Positions 38,050 to 51,137 of a stretch of 64,000 nt of DNA are shown in pieces. A program made the translations under genes and the position numbers. Numbering within the stretch: position 1 is the stretch's first letter; the number at the start of each line of letters is the position of its first letter. The notes under the pieces were generated by a model. The model saw only the letters and a program-made list of their open reading frames with translations, was not told the DNA's origin and ran no database searches. The stretch is taken from contig JAOPHQ010005694.1 of the NCBI GenBank assembly GCA_030340625.1, forward strand, positions 1 through 64,000, in the 5' to 3' direction. Source of the stretch: Merluccius polli. Lineage: Eukaryota; Chordata; Actinopteri; Gadiformes; Merlucciidae.

Positions 38050-40590
38050 AGGCAAGGCAAGGCAAGGCAACTTTATTTATATAGCACATTTCATACAAAA
38101 GGCAGACTCAAAGTGCTTCAAATAAAAAGCATGTCATACAATAAAATGAACTAAGAAAATGAAATAAGAAAAGAATAAAGAACAGTTACAAAAAGTTATA
38201 AAAGAATAAAGATAAAAAGTGCAGTAAGTTAAGATTTATCAGAAAGCTAAAGTGAACATAAACGTTTTTAGTCTTGATTTAAAAAGAATTCAGAAAACCT
38301 GCAAGGAGTAATAAAGGCAAGCACAAGTTTTTCTAGGTCTTGTGGGGACATGAGTCTGACTCTTAGTTTTGCCTATGTTTTTAAGGTGATAGTAGGCCAA
38401 TGTTGTTACTGATTTGATATGGCTGTTGAAATGATCTGAATCCATGATAACACTGAGATTTCTGGCTTGGTTTCTGGTTTCCAAGGACAGAGAGTGAAGG
38501 TGTAGGGTAACCTTTAGTCTTTTTTAGCACCAAAAACAATTATCTCAGTTGTGTCCTTATTTAATTGGAGGGAATAATGGCACATCCAGTCTTTGACTTG
38601 CTCAATGCACTGGCACAGCAGATCTATGGGGTGATAGTCATTTGGTGATAGTGCTATATAGATTTGAATGTCGTCAGCATTATTAATTTGCATGATTAGC
38701 CCTAGTGGGAGCTAGGTTTGTGCATTATTAGTGTTGCTGTTAATGATATTGGAGAAAAAGGTTTCCCTAGCACTTTTTAAGTCCAAATTGTAGGCACGGA
38801 GGCTCTCTTTATAGATGTCACGGTGCACATGGAGTTTTGTTTTTCTACAGATGCATTCAGCTTTCCAGCTTTCTCAACGTTTCTCCAGGGTGCTTTTTGC
38901 TTACCAGAGATTATTTTAACCTTAGCAGGTGCAATGACATTTATACGATTCACAATTTTGGTTATCTACAAGATCATGGATCCCAAACTTGATGGGAAGC
39001 CAATGTAAAGAAGATAATATGGGTGTGATGTGACTCATCCTGCTGGACCTGGTCAACAGCCTTGCAGCAGCATTCTGGACCATTTGTAGACGGTCCAGAG
39101 ACGACTTGCTGAGGCAGGTGAAAAGGGAATTGCAATTGTCTAGCCAGGATGATAAATAAAGGGTGAATGATCATCTCTAGCTTAGGTTGTGATACAACAG
39201 ACCGGAGTTTGGCAATGTTTCTTAAATATAAGAAACATGTACGGGACAATGATTTCATTTGTTGATTAAAGTACGTAGCCTGATCAAATATAACAGAGAT
39301 TTCTAAGATTAGACTGTACAGCAGAAGAAAGGAACCCAATACACTGAGCAACCTTGGACGCTATGCTGTCTGAAGCAATGATTAGGACCTCAGTCTTATC
39401 GGCGTTTAGCTGTAAAAAGTTGCTAGCCATCCGGTCCTTAAAGGACAATTCCGGCGCAAAATAAGACCATATGATCATAACACATGTCCACCGAGTTGGA
39501 CCGTTCTCTGGGATCAGTTTTCATTCTAGTCGAATGTAACCAAAGTTCTCGAAAACGGCTAATTATCTTATAACGCTAGCTGTGGGGGCAGATATTCATG
39601 TAAAATAAATCGCAATTCTATACCACTAACAAGGCTCAAAATCGCACGACACTTCCACAGTAGCATAATGAGGGTCCCTACATGTAAAATGAAGCATTGA
39701 GAACTTTGTAAGTGTACAGACAGTTTATTAAAAAGAAAGTTTAGAAAGCCAGTGCCTTCACGAAAACAAGCGGGCGCCATCTTTGGAAAACAGTCACGAC
39801 CAGTCAGCTGAATATCATCAGCGTAACAGTGATATGAAATACCTTTAACTTGCTGACAATATGACCTAAGGGAAGCATATACAAAGCAGATAATATAGGA
39901 CCCATGACAGAACCTTGAGGCACACCATAGGAAAGAGCTGCAGTTTCCGACATGTAGGGACAAAGCGACACACAAAAACTCCTATCCGAGAGATAGGCGG
40001 AGAACCAGTCCAGGGTGCTCCCAGAGACACCCACCCACTGCCTAAGCCTTTCAGTCAGGATGCTGTGATCTACAGCATCAAAAGCTGCGCTTAGATCCAG
40101 CAGCACCAAAACAGAGCATTCACCCCCATCAGAAGACATCACTATGTCATTGGAGACTCTGAGAAGTGCTGTTTCAGTGGAGTGCTTCTGACGGAGACTA
40201 GATTGGAATTTATCTAAAATGTTGTGTGCAGTCAAGACAGCAGTGAGCTGGCAACAACGTTCTCTAATATTTTTTAGATTAAAGGCAGCTTAGAATTATG
40301 CCTATAGTTTTTTAGGAAGGGATGGATCAAGGTTTTTTTTTTTTCAGAAGAGGCTGAACAACTGCATGTTTAAAATAAGCTGGGATGCAACCAGATTGCA
40401 GGGAGCTACTTATAATAGAGACCAGGCATGGACCAATAGACCCAAGTACATTTTTAAGCATGGAAGTTAGCGCCATCCTGAGTTGTGCAGACCCACTGCT
40501 AGCAACAGTGGAGGCCCGACCCAAGAGATGAAGGTATCTGGAGTCTGATCCGCCGGACACAGAGGTGGTGGTCAAAGGCCAGGGTGGCAG
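38050..40590 (-). mobile_element. Decayed L2-like LINE (reverse transcriptase relic)
   Basis: On the minus strand, reading from 40575 downwards: AVVQPLLKKKKP, then a reverse-transcriptase core at 40235-39804 with LVLLDLSAAFDAVDHSIL (motif A) and GVPQGSVMGPIL (motif B), then HCYADDIQLT (catalytic motif C) in another frame after an indel. Further on come SNFLQLNADKTEV and CFLYLRNIAKLRSVVSQPK, the usual L2 C-terminal blocks. The 3' end carries a TTGCC short tandem repeat near 38071-38050, as L2/CR1 elements do. The copy is 5'-truncated, frameshifted and interrupted at about 39437-39795. Confidence 0.85.
39437..39795. mobile_element. Insertion of another repeat within the L2 LINE
   Basis: Between the YADD block and the SNFLQLNADKTEV block of the LINE there are about 360 bases unrelated to it, starting AAAGGACAATTCCGGCGCAA and ending near GCGCCATCTTTGGAAAACAG. 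About 50 LINE codons are missing or replaced here. The family is not named. Confidence 0.55.
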
Positions 40591-40899
40591 GGAAGGAGCT
40601 AGGTGGGTTTCTCCTCAGTTCATCTCTCCATGAGATCCAGGGAACGCCCCCCTCTCCAGTCCCTAGCAGTGAAAGAGGAGCTCTTCCTGTCTGTGGCCAT
40701 GGCATCACTGTCTCTACGCCATTCAGTCTTCCCTCACGGTAGTGTGATCAGGAGGAGATTAATCCTATTCTCTCTGTTTGTTGTTGTGCTGGAAGAGCAG
40801 CCGGTCTACTGTCTCCCCCACACCGCCCCCCCCTCTGATTTTGGGGGCTTGTATTTTATTGATGGAGGCTGGGCTGCAGGCAGTTAGGGGCCTCTTGTG

Positions 40900-41487
40900 T
40901 CACATTCAGTCTGTCCATGGGTCCTGAGAAGATGGATAGCTGGCCATCTGCTGCCTGTCCTGAGGAAATGTTGCCTTCCCAAGATCCTTTGCATCATAGT
41001 GGTATCCTCTGTCTCTGTAAGAGTCATTCTTTCCAAAAGCAAACGGATGTTTTTGCATAATGTATTCATATTTAATTTGTATTTTTAATGTTTTACACAA
41101 ACAACACAAAATTATTTTTTTACTGCTGAATTAAGCAGGCAGAGCAGCTGTCTTTGTGCTGAATATATTAACTATAGCGATTATTTAACTATATTAACTT
41201 CATACAACTGCTGAATTAATTCCTCACAGTAGTCACAGCCAATCACAAGGGAGACATTACTTTTGGTGATGACCTCATTTAGACCTGCCCCTAAATGGTT
41301 CCTCAGTACAACTGGGTGACTGGGATACTGGGTGACTGTGTACGTGATCTGCTTCTCAGATCAAGTGCACACATACACACGCACACACACATTTTGGTTC
41401 TTCATTTAGGTCCACAATTTAGAATACAAAATACGAAAGGCCTAAATGTTGTCAGAGAGTTGTCTGATCATGCATAAACAAGTAACA

Positions 41488-41518
<31 letters not shown>

Positions 41519-43620
41519 CACACATCTATATCTGTTCGTACACTAGTGTGCATGTAGTGTACAAGTATTAAGGGCCCGAGAGACTCCCATCTCTTTCTCT
41601 CTTTATAAAAAGGAACACACAAAGGTCATAGGTCACCACAGGTTGCTTATGGCCAACACCAGCCACCGTCAGCGTGATGCAACCTCCACCCTGGGTAGCA
41701 ATAACAACAGAAAACACAACAAGTTGTTGTTCCCCATCGCCCGGCCTGAACACAACACATCACAACACGTATGTTCTTTATTGGTCTAATCCCTCGCTGA
41801 CCGCCGTGACCAACGAGAGGCATAAAGCACGCCGCGCCGGGCGAGCTCTTGATGTCTCTCTCTCTGCACTATTTACTACAGATTACGGCAGCAGTCCCGC
41901 GATGCCACAGAGAAACTCATTACATCTGAGTAATGAGCCCGGCGTTATTACAGAGGAAAGGCCGAGGAAGATAAAGTACATAAAGAAGAGAATCACGCTC
42001 TCTATCAACGAGCCCGGCTGTTGTCGTTTGGCGTTTTTCAATTTAATGAAGCAGTCACTGATCTGGTGCTGATGCTCATCCCAGGTTTTACATCTTGTAA
42101 TGACATCACTACCACATCAGCCCAGGACGAACGCTCGCCTAGCCAGCGGAGATGTTTATAAAACTCTGGTGCTATGCTGATTAACATGAATGAGCTTCTG
42201 TTTGAGCAACTAAAGCATGTGTGTTGACCAAGGGGAGATTAACTTCTGCTTATGTCTCAATTGATCCTTTCCTTTATGATGGCTGCATTTTGTATTGACA
42301 GAAGTCAATTTGATGTGGTGTTGGATTTATTAAAATCAAGATTTGATAATATGCTCTCAGATGTTTAGTAGACTTATTTGTATCCTTTGTAATGTACCTT
42401 AATTACAATTCCAGTCTCAGATGACTTTGTGGTTCTTTTTTCGGACGACAATACAATGACTAACCTTCAAGCCCTCAAAGGCCAAACTCCCCAGAGACCA
42501 GAAGAAACACTAAGATGGAATACATGCACATAATAGACACTCATGGACAGTGATTTGATTAATCAGAAGAGATCGATGGACCACAGTGAAAAACAATCAG
42601 TTTGATAAAAGCGAGGAGTGTTTCAGATATCTTGAGCTGTGGTATCAAACCATGGTGACGAGTGGGTAAACCGGTGGCCAGTAGAATGCTATCCTGGGAA
42701 CCAGACCAATCATGTTTTATTTGCGATGTTAGGCTATAGGAAACCAGGGAGAATTAAGTCCAGATGATTTATTGAGTTATTCATAGTGATTAGTAGCACA
42801 ATTCATCAGCAGCTTTGTCCAGTAGGTACAGTGTATTTCACAGCATTTTGTACTTTTAATAATCTTCAGAACTTATCTTCTACAGGTATCATTATTGCTC
42901 AGACTGTTTCCAAGTGACACAATCAGTTTTGCGTATTCATAAACAAATTGAATGTGTCTTCACTACAGATCATGATCAAAATCATGATAGGTACCGCCTA
43001 CTTTTACTGATGATACTCTAGTAAGAATCGAGCAGGCTGCTGTTATAGAGCAGCAGAATGTGTAATTTCCTAAATGTATTTAGGAAAGTACTGTTTTGTG
43101 ACAACAAATTCATGGTTTAAGGAAATCTGTGTCACTGAGCTGCAAGACAACTGGATAGGGAGAGATTTGTCAGCATTCGAGGTCCACAAAGTCATAGCAT
43201 TTCTATGTCGAGATTAATAAAGTGTATGCTGTCACAGCATCTATTTCTGAATAAAGCCATGAATAAGGGAATCGAATCAGTCATGTCAAATATTATAAAC
43301 AGTAGTATAAGAAAATAACAAAGAAAAGAAACATCATAGTCATAGTGGTAAGTGCTTTGTTTTTTTTATTTGTATTTTTTATTGTAAATCACTTAACAAT
43401 ACAATGATAAAAATAAACAGTAATATTTCAATTTAAACAAATGCATAGGCTATGTAAATATACAAAAAGCAAATGACAGGAAAAAGATAAAATAAAATAA
43501 ATATAAATAAATATAAATATATAAACAATAAATATGAAGATAAAAATAAAAATAAAATAAAAACATAAATAAGTCAACAGGGGTCCACCTAAAAAAGTAG
43601 AAAGTAAGTGCTTTGTTTTG
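40900..43620. other. Intergenic DNA, no gene recognised
   Basis: Upstream of the LINE the sequence is unassigned. The part at 41800-42080 has balanced composition and homeodomain-like ATTA sites and could be a conserved non-coding element, but this cannot be judged without alignment. 43371-43605 is A-rich on one strand. Confidence 0.5.
41490..41523 (+). repeat. (CA)n microsatellite
   Basis: CA repeat with one CAAA interruption. Confidence 0.9.
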
Positions 43621-43639
43621 TTTGCGTCTGTGCGGTTGC

Positions 43640-43735
43640 CTCCATGACGTCACCAGGCGCATGCGCTTCGAACTCCTGTCAATTCGAAACTTAACGAGGG
43701 AAACAAGCGACTCTGCTGATGGACGACAGTAAGTT
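43640..43735 (+). promoter_or_regulatory. Promoter-like block with CRE and NRF1 palindrome, then ATG and splice donor
   Basis: A CRE (TGACGTCA) at 43645-43652 and an NRF1-type palindrome (GCGCATGCGC) at 43657-43666 sit in a short CpG-containing patch within AT-rich DNA. About 55 bases on, ATG GAC GAC A is followed by a perfect donor GTAAGT at 43729. This is the usual look of a TATA-less housekeeping promoter and first exon. Its donor phase fits the pot1 exon at 50530, so it may be the pot1 promoter, but a separate non-coding transcript is equally possible. Confidence 0.4.
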
Positions 43736-46700
43736 ACCTCCAGTGTTTGATTATATTTGACTATAAGTTGTTTTCTGAGCTGATCAAACTGGGTCTGTTG
43801 TGGTTATCGTAGCAAGGAATTTGTGTTTGAGTGGATGAGTTGACAACCGGGCTCACTGTTAGCAGAACTGCGGGCTAGTTTGCTAATACATCACTATAAT
43901 GTATTTCATAAAAGTTGCCTAACGTGGAGTAGCTCGTGTTTTACAGAAGCAATGCGCTGTCCTCATGTACCAAACATTACAGTAGTCCGCAGTGAAGCAC
44001 TGGGAGCTACATTCACGTGTAATTGTGCTAACAGACTTGTGTTTTGTGTGTACTGTGCTGGGCTAGCAGCACCGTGTTGCATGGAGGTATAGTTTATAGT
44101 AGTTATAGTTTATAGTAGTTATAGTTTATAGGTATAGTTTAACAGCAAGGTGCACAGCCCTGGAGGACAGGGACGACGTGGGCGATGGAGTTAGCTAGCT
44201 GTTGGTAGGTTATTAATAGTTAGACCATACACTGACTACATTTAAATTGCCTTTTAATTCAACAATTTAGATTACAACTGATTTCGATCAGAAAACAGGA
44301 GGAGACATGCAAGCAACAATCACCAATATCTGTAACATTGTGTTATTGTGTTATTTTTTCATCCCTTTCCACCGACTTATCCTTTCACGTTATTTTCCTA
44401 CAATTTGTGTTTTATATGTGAGGAAGTTATGTTATGGGATGTTATTCTTTTTAAAGAGCAATCTAAATAAGGTAAAATGTTTAAAAAAAACCAGAATAAT
44501 TGGAATACTATTCGAATTATACCAACAGATGTTTTGCTAAATAAATGCTTTGCCATGTTAATGAGTGGACTTTGTACAGAAGTGCAGCCGTATCTGAGGC
44601 CTAATTGGCCGATAAAAAGCTCATGTTCTTGTACTTGCATCCATCAGCTGCCCAGAACAATTGGTGCGGCGGAAGCCATCATCGCCACCCATAAACAAGA
44701 TGGAGGTGCTATCTGGGGAGACGCAGAGCGTCGCTCTCCCAGAGCAATGGAGGAGCCCAGGGCAGCGTTATGATAGAATAAATTACCTCCATGTGATCAC
44801 TCACAGTGGGAAGCTTATGGAATTAATAAGCCACTTATCATCTGCTGTCGCTCTCTTTATCCACACGATTCTCTTCCTGTCTAATCTGCACGCATCACAG
44901 GGCTGTCTCTCCGAAGGCTGTTCTCTCCCCTCTGGGCTGCACCGCAGACTATAATCTCACACTGAGGTGGTGGAAGACATTTGAAGTTCGAATACCTCTG
45001 CGTCGTGTAGCCGCCATAGGTACACGGTGGATCTCTATGTCACCATCATAGCCAACAGAGGCCGTCGCCGTGGTTACGTGCACCCCTACAAAACTACTAC
45101 TACTACTTCAGCTCAGTGACGCAGACTTCCTTAAACCACTACTACTTCTACTACACGTCCGGGTGGCGGATGGCTGTTTCGTCTTTTCTGCTATGTTTTC
45201 TGGTTCATTAATATTAGTTGAGTTCATTCATGATACTCGTTGAGGTTTTGATAAGACTTTTGGTGGACTATGCTCAGAATCAAAGACGCAGAACCATAAA
45301 TGTATACAAGCAACGGTAATGGCATAGTTACGGTGGCTGGCTATTCGATGCAGAAGTATCATTTAGCCTTTAGCTGGTGGAGCAGAGGGTACTAGCTGGT
45401 GGAGCAGAGGTACTACCTGCTATTTTACTGCCTGGGCCCCAGCCCTGGGTTACCCTCCAGTGCTTCATGTTAGCTTAGCATCCAGCCCCTACAACAAACT
45501 AGCATAATGTCAAGATCTTTAACTCATTACTAATCCACTATTTTCTAATAACTTGATGTTACATTGATTTGCCTTTTGCTTCAATTACAGTATGTAATGT
45601 CTGCCCATCTGATAATATTGTATTCCTAACCATGCATGGAAGGAGGCAAGGCTCCTTCACAAGGTTTCTTCTCTTGGATGATTTTAGGAGTTTTCCCTTG
45701 CCTTTTGGAGGGCTTAGGGTTAGGGGCTGTCGAATAATGTGGTTTTAAGTAGTGATTTGTATACAAATAAAATGTACTAGAATAGGTTTGGTTCCGACTC
45801 TGGTCCTGGGCTTCCCTAACACGGGTAAAATAGACACCAGAACAAGACATGTAGAAGTGCAGTTGCCCGCCATGTCTGCCAGGCATCCGTGACTCTTTCA
45901 CCAAAAGACTCTGAAGGCCTCAGTTCCGTCTGTCTGAAGACGTCAGCTCGGTTCTCCTCCGCTCGCCACTGATCCGACAGCCTCCCTGCTGCCTCGGCGC
46001 ATTCTCTACATGCCCCGCTGTGACACGGTTGCTTCGCATGGCTGCCGTCATCAGGGAGATGTGACAGGAGAATGAATGATGAAACCATCAGCAGATACAG
46101 TCCGTGCAGTGGAACAATGGAAGCACCATCAGCAGATGCAGTCAGTGCAGCAGAACAATGGACCATCAGCTCCTCTCTATGGAGGCGAGGAGCTGGTGAT
46201 TTCAGGTCCTCTGCTGAGGGTTACTTTTGTGTGTGTGTGTGTGAGAAGCAGTTATCGCCATTTAAATAATCTCACTTGTGGAACATCTCACAACAGTTGT
46301 TTTATTGAATGTTGAAGCACCTGCCCCGGGTACTCTCACCCACTGAACGTTTAAACACATTTCTATAAGAATTACGTTTCTTCTGCATTTTGCTAATTGT
46401 CGGGTTTTCGCTGCCATTATTCATTCAAATTGACTTATTTCAACAATGCCAACTTTATACAAATGACTTTCCCCCTCTTTCTCTCTCTCTCTGCACCATC
46501 TCTTCAGACCTGTTTCTGTCTTTGCCAGTGGATGAGAGGTGGTGGTACTACAGAACCCCTCCCTATAAGTCACTGGATCCCTGAGTCTCACTTCAGGTCA
46601 GGCCATAGGGTCAGTCTCTGCATGACCCAGCAGTAGGCCTACACACAGCCTTGTTTAACAAGCAGCCTGGTAGATGGATAGTCATTTATTCTCCTCAAAG

Positions 46701-47379
46701 AGGAAGTTAGTTTTCACAAACAATGAGGCGCACATTACATTTACACAAATTCAAATTTACATATCGAAAGACTTATGTGTCTAACACCCACACCAGAGAT
46801 CCAGTTTTTATCTGCTTTTTACTGTTGTAGAGCTAGTGGGATACACTTCTTTTTTGAAACATGCATATCCAGTTGAATTGAGTTTTAGTTATGCTATTGT
46901 TAAGGTCAGAGTCCTTTTGTAATTCACCTGTTGTGGAAAAGTATTGACCAAACGGTGGCTCTAGAGTGGAGTGTTGTTGCCCCGTCTCCTCGGCAGGTAG
47001 AAACCGCTGGAGGTCCCAGTGTGACTTACATTGTGACTTTCAAACTGCATAAGCTCCAATTGAGATGTGATTCTTTTTGTAATACATCACCACAGCAGCA
47101 CAATGCTGCTATAAATATTACTTTCAGTTTTGATGTTGTGACATTCCTGGCATGCAGTCATTAATGTAAAAGTTGTCGAACGCGGGAGAGGAACTCATCC
47201 CAGGCCAGCCACTAAATGTTGGCAAACAAAATATAGTCTCAACAACAAAGCATGACTGTGCGAAGGCTTTATTTTTGACCAATGATATACCCTGCTCCAA
47301 AACGTTGCCAAAATATATATCAACTTATATAATGTATTTATAAGATGTGAAAATGACTACAAAACTATTTTCGATTACA

Positions 47380-47452
47380 ATACTTTTGTAATCGTTTACA
47401 GTTTACTTAACAAGTACTCATTTACTCGAGTAAACATTTGCACCCCTAGGAC
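47380..47452. mobile_element. Fragment of a hAT-like terminus
   Basis: TACTCGAGTAAACATTTGCACCCCTA ends as hAT elements of the TAGGGGTGC type do, and the TTACTTAACAAGTACTCATT before it resembles subterminal repeats. No partner end was found. Confidence 0.45.
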
Positions 47453-47454
47453 AA

Positions 47455-47830
47455 TAGACACAGTACACAAGATGTAATAATACAACAATGCTACAAGACA
47501 CTTGAATACATACAGACACATTTAAAAAGGCGTTGGCAGAAGGGACAACATTTTTGCTTAAACGGGCCCTTCTGCATCTGAGGGTTTTGAGTCTGTGGCC
47601 AGACTGGAGGAGGGTGCAGTGCTGAGGAGAGGCTGCTCTGGGTCATGTGAGCTTATGTGTGCCTTACCGGTCAGAATGGAGGTGATACGGTCTGATAGGT
47701 TGGGAGTAGTGAGTCCAATTACTTTACCAGCTGAGTGAGTGATTTTTAAAAGTCTATTTCTATTTATTACTGTAAGCGTGTTGGCAGATGGATCCATCAA
47801 GAAGAACTGGCTCAACAATACTGTCATGGG
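47455..47830 (-). mobile_element. 5'-truncated LINE fragment (C-terminal ORF end)
   Basis: Minus-strand reading from 47827 gives NRLLKITHSAGKVIGL, then DRITSILTGKAHISSHDPEQ, then TAPSSSLATDSKPSDAEGPV and, after a frameshift, ARLSKNVVPSANAFLN. This order (reverse-transcriptase C-terminal thumb, a DPxxP motif, then RR-like and SFxPxAIxxLN-like ends) is typical of fish LINE ORF ends. The class is not resolved. Confidence 0.6.
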
Positions 47831-49059
47831 GGAGAAGGTGGTTGTTTCAGTTTACGGATGGCAGTGAGACTCGTAGATCTGGTGGGCAGGGGTCACGCAA
47901 AAACTATACTATCTAAAAAATATTTTTTTATTGTTAATCATGGGGTCTGCACAATGGGCGAATTTCACACGGTTGTTACTCCTGAAGCTCAGAAACAAAC
48001 GCCTGCAACAGCACCAAAATCACTGGCTGTGTTGAAGTTTCAAAGCAAAACCTTGTAAATCTTTACGATAATAAAAGTGGATCCTCTGCTCAGTTACAGT
48101 GTAAACAATCATGCCAAACACACATTTTTACACTCTGGCATTTAAAGGAGAACCAAACCCCAACACCACTTGATTGGTTGGCATTCGAATATTCCATCTC
48201 TGGATTAAACACACGGTTAACTTTTTATTGGTTGATATGGTTACCCGGTACCAGAATGAAAAAAAACCCTGAAGCATTTTTTAAAGTCGGCGTTTGGTTC
48301 ACCTTTCATGAATGACAAAGCACCTCACTCTAAATATCTTGGCAATAAGTGAATCAAAAAATAGTAACTCGGTTGGACAGTCTAATTTTGATTTCAAAAA
48401 AAGTTTTTTTCTCAAAGTCATCTGTATGAATGCGTGTTTACCATTGCAGTAAGTTGCCCGACCCAATGAAAAAAAAGTTTTCGATTTGCGAGGCAGGGAT
48501 CCGGTTTTGTTTGAGGTCCTGTGTTTGCCGCTTTGAATTTTGAAATCACTAAAACTGTCTGTAGCCTCAACTCGGCTCCGGGTACCACCCAGAGAGCATT
48601 AATATATGAAGACCTTTGTAGTTTACTGGAGGCCTAGACTGAACCGTAGACTATGGACATGCCAATTTTTCAATTCTAATAATGTGTACACTACTACTCC
48701 GCATTAGGGAGCCTTAAACGCCTCCTGTTTCTTGGAACGTTATCTTGCTAATTAGCAAGCTAAAGATGAAAATCTGATTCAAGTTGACAGAAATGTTTTG
48801 TGAAATGTGGTAAAAACAAAGCACCTGAAGTTATCAAGTCTCCTCGAGCGCTGAGGGCCCTCTATACCAGGTGTGTACCTGAGGGGTAGCGAGTCCTTGT
48901 GAGTGTCTACTTCCATGTTGATCAATTAGTGATGCGCCACTGGCCACAAAAGTGGCGCCTAGTACAGTGTTTGCCTGTCTCATTCCCCTTTCTCTTCCTC
49001 TCCATCATCCTCTTGCATTCTATTCCACTGTCTCTTACTGTCTCTGTCATCCTCCTTTT

Positions 49060-49080
49060 CTCTCTCTCGTTTTCTCTCTC

Positions 49081-49165
<85 letters not shown>

Positions 49166-49215
49166 TTCTCTCTCTCTCTCGTTTTCTCTCTCTCTCTCTT
49201 GTTTTCTCTCTCATC
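49060..49215 (+). repeat. (CT)n array with GTTTTCTC interruptions
   Basis: Long CT array, then three units of CTCTCTCTCTCGTTTT. It lies about 900 bases before the candidate first pot1 exon. Confidence 0.95.
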
Positions 49216-50088
49216 TCGATGCTGACGTACTTGGACATGTTCTCTCTCTCTAGCTTAGTGCGAGCTAATGGCCGCCCCCAGGAGAGCACCTTCCCTCCCG
49301 CTCCTGTATTTATTTGTTTATTAATTCAGCCATTTAGCATCAAAAAGCTGCATTTTACAGCCCCTGCAGAGGAGCAAAGAGCTCAGGGCGGGTGCCCATT
49401 TTGTTTGCTGGGATGTAAATAGATGAGCTTTGAGGCTGGTCATATAGGATCCAAACTGGGCCCTCAGGACAACTATGGTCTCTGAAGAGCTGTATAAATA
49501 TAGAAAGTTGACGTATGAATATAAATCCTGCTCATGAGATATATATGACCATCTAACTGTTGAGTGGTCAACTTAAAGGAACGCCTTGGTACTGTAATAT
49601 ACCAGAGTATAACTGTCTTTATATGGTGCTATATGTTAACCCCCTTCTATTAAGTAGTTTTGTCAGTAGTAACTGTCCAGTAAGTTGGTACTGTTAGTTA
49701 TGTGAACTAGATACGGTTAGGTCTATACATTGTCTTCATTGTTTTATTTGTTCCTGAAGTTCCATAGATGGAAAGATGCATGTTCATGTAGTAGGCTAAC
49801 CTTATTTACACAAAAAGAAAAATTTCCCACATTTATAAGACATGCAGTGCTCTACAGCAAGTGGTTCCTCCCTCTGGTCCGAGGTGCACAGCGCCTAGTT
49901 CTTGCTCTGCTTTCTGGCTGGCTGAGCAGCTGAAGCTACGATTGGCTGACTAACTTCACCTCCCAGGCTGTTCCTGCCTTGTCAGCCCTGGCCACGCTAG
50001 GTAGCGCATTGTGACTTTACCAGGGCCAGCTGCCCAGGAATCACACTAATACGCTTTGACAAGAAGCGCCACACCACCTGCTGGGAAC

Positions 50089-50137
50089 ATGGCCGCCAGG
50101 GCTCCACACAGCCTCCTGGTTCTCTGTGATACGCTGG
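50089..50137 (+). CDS. pot1: Candidate first coding exon of pot1
   Basis: ATG at 50089 in a strong context (AACATGG) opens MAARAPHSLLVLCDTL and ends with one base before GTGAGC, in phase with the exon at 50530. No homology supports these residues, so the start is tentative. Alternatives are a MDD start at 43719, whose donor has the same phase, or a start inside an extended second exon where several in-frame ATGs lie just upstream of 50530. Confidence 0.4.
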
Positions 50138-51038
50138 GTGAGCCAAGGCTGGCCCTCCTTTTGATAACATTTCTCTTCTGCTAGTGTTACGACCTGCATC
50201 TCTCTGCCCTGTTCTTCCACTGCTGTGACACCCTCATCACTGTGTATCTCTTTGCATTGTATCTCGTTTGCTTCTTTTTGTGTCTCATTATCTTATCATA
50301 AGTGGCGCTTCTTCTCGTACTGCTCCTCACAGGATTGACTATGGGATGAAGGGCAACCAGTAGTGGCGAGGGATATCGGTGCTAGTCGGAATTGTTCAAA
50401 ATCAAGTCGGCCATCTCTGCCTGTGTTATCTAAGCACAAAGAGAGTGCGTGTGTGCATGGCCAAGCACCAGTCAAATGTCTGTCATGTGTGTATGATGAT
50501 GATGTCTTGTGTGGTTTATGTTTTTCCAGAACTTTGTCCTACCACGCCAGGCCGTGTGGTGGACCAGGCCAGTCACGGGTCCCACTTAACCCGGATCCCC
50601 ATCCCTGGTATCAGCATAGCCACAGACTGCTCCAAAGCATCTGTCAGGGTGGGTACATAATATGCACTCCCACAGGATATCTGCTTCTCAACATGGGCTT
50701 GTATATACCCTGATGCCTGCTTCTCCTTTCCTATGTCTGTGTTCAAAACCAACATAAATCGCTTTGCTCTGCCACATGGTTGAAAGTAGGTTATCAGACA
50801 TGGGAAGACAAGTACTGTCTACCATTGTCAAAAATGTGAAACCATGTCAAAAATAATGTGTAACGTGCATTAAGGCCTGTGTTGTTGATGTCCTTCCAGG
50901 GGAAAGTGTTTCAGAAAGGCCCGCTGGTCTCACTGGGAGATGAGGAGTATGTCCTGAAGGCCGTTATTGAAGGTACTGCATTGATGCTAACAATAGCCGT
51001 CCATTGACTCTACAGCTACACGCTTAAAATATATGGAT

Positions 51039-51137
<99 letters not shown>

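Larger units (their letters stand above)
43736..50088. other. Region between the promoter-like block and the first pot1 exon
   Basis: Either intergenic DNA or the first pot1 intron. It contains LINE and hAT fragments (47380-47830), a CT array (49060) and a complex stretch at 44600-44950 with no repeat signature that may be a regulatory element. A TIR-like pair GGAGAACCAAAC/GTTTGGTTCACC lies at 48147 and 48292. Confidence 0.5.

Noticed and set aside
40603..40887. Plus-strand ORF of 94 codons as a gene
   Set aside because: It overlaps the start of the minus-strand LINE region and shows no domain or splice context.
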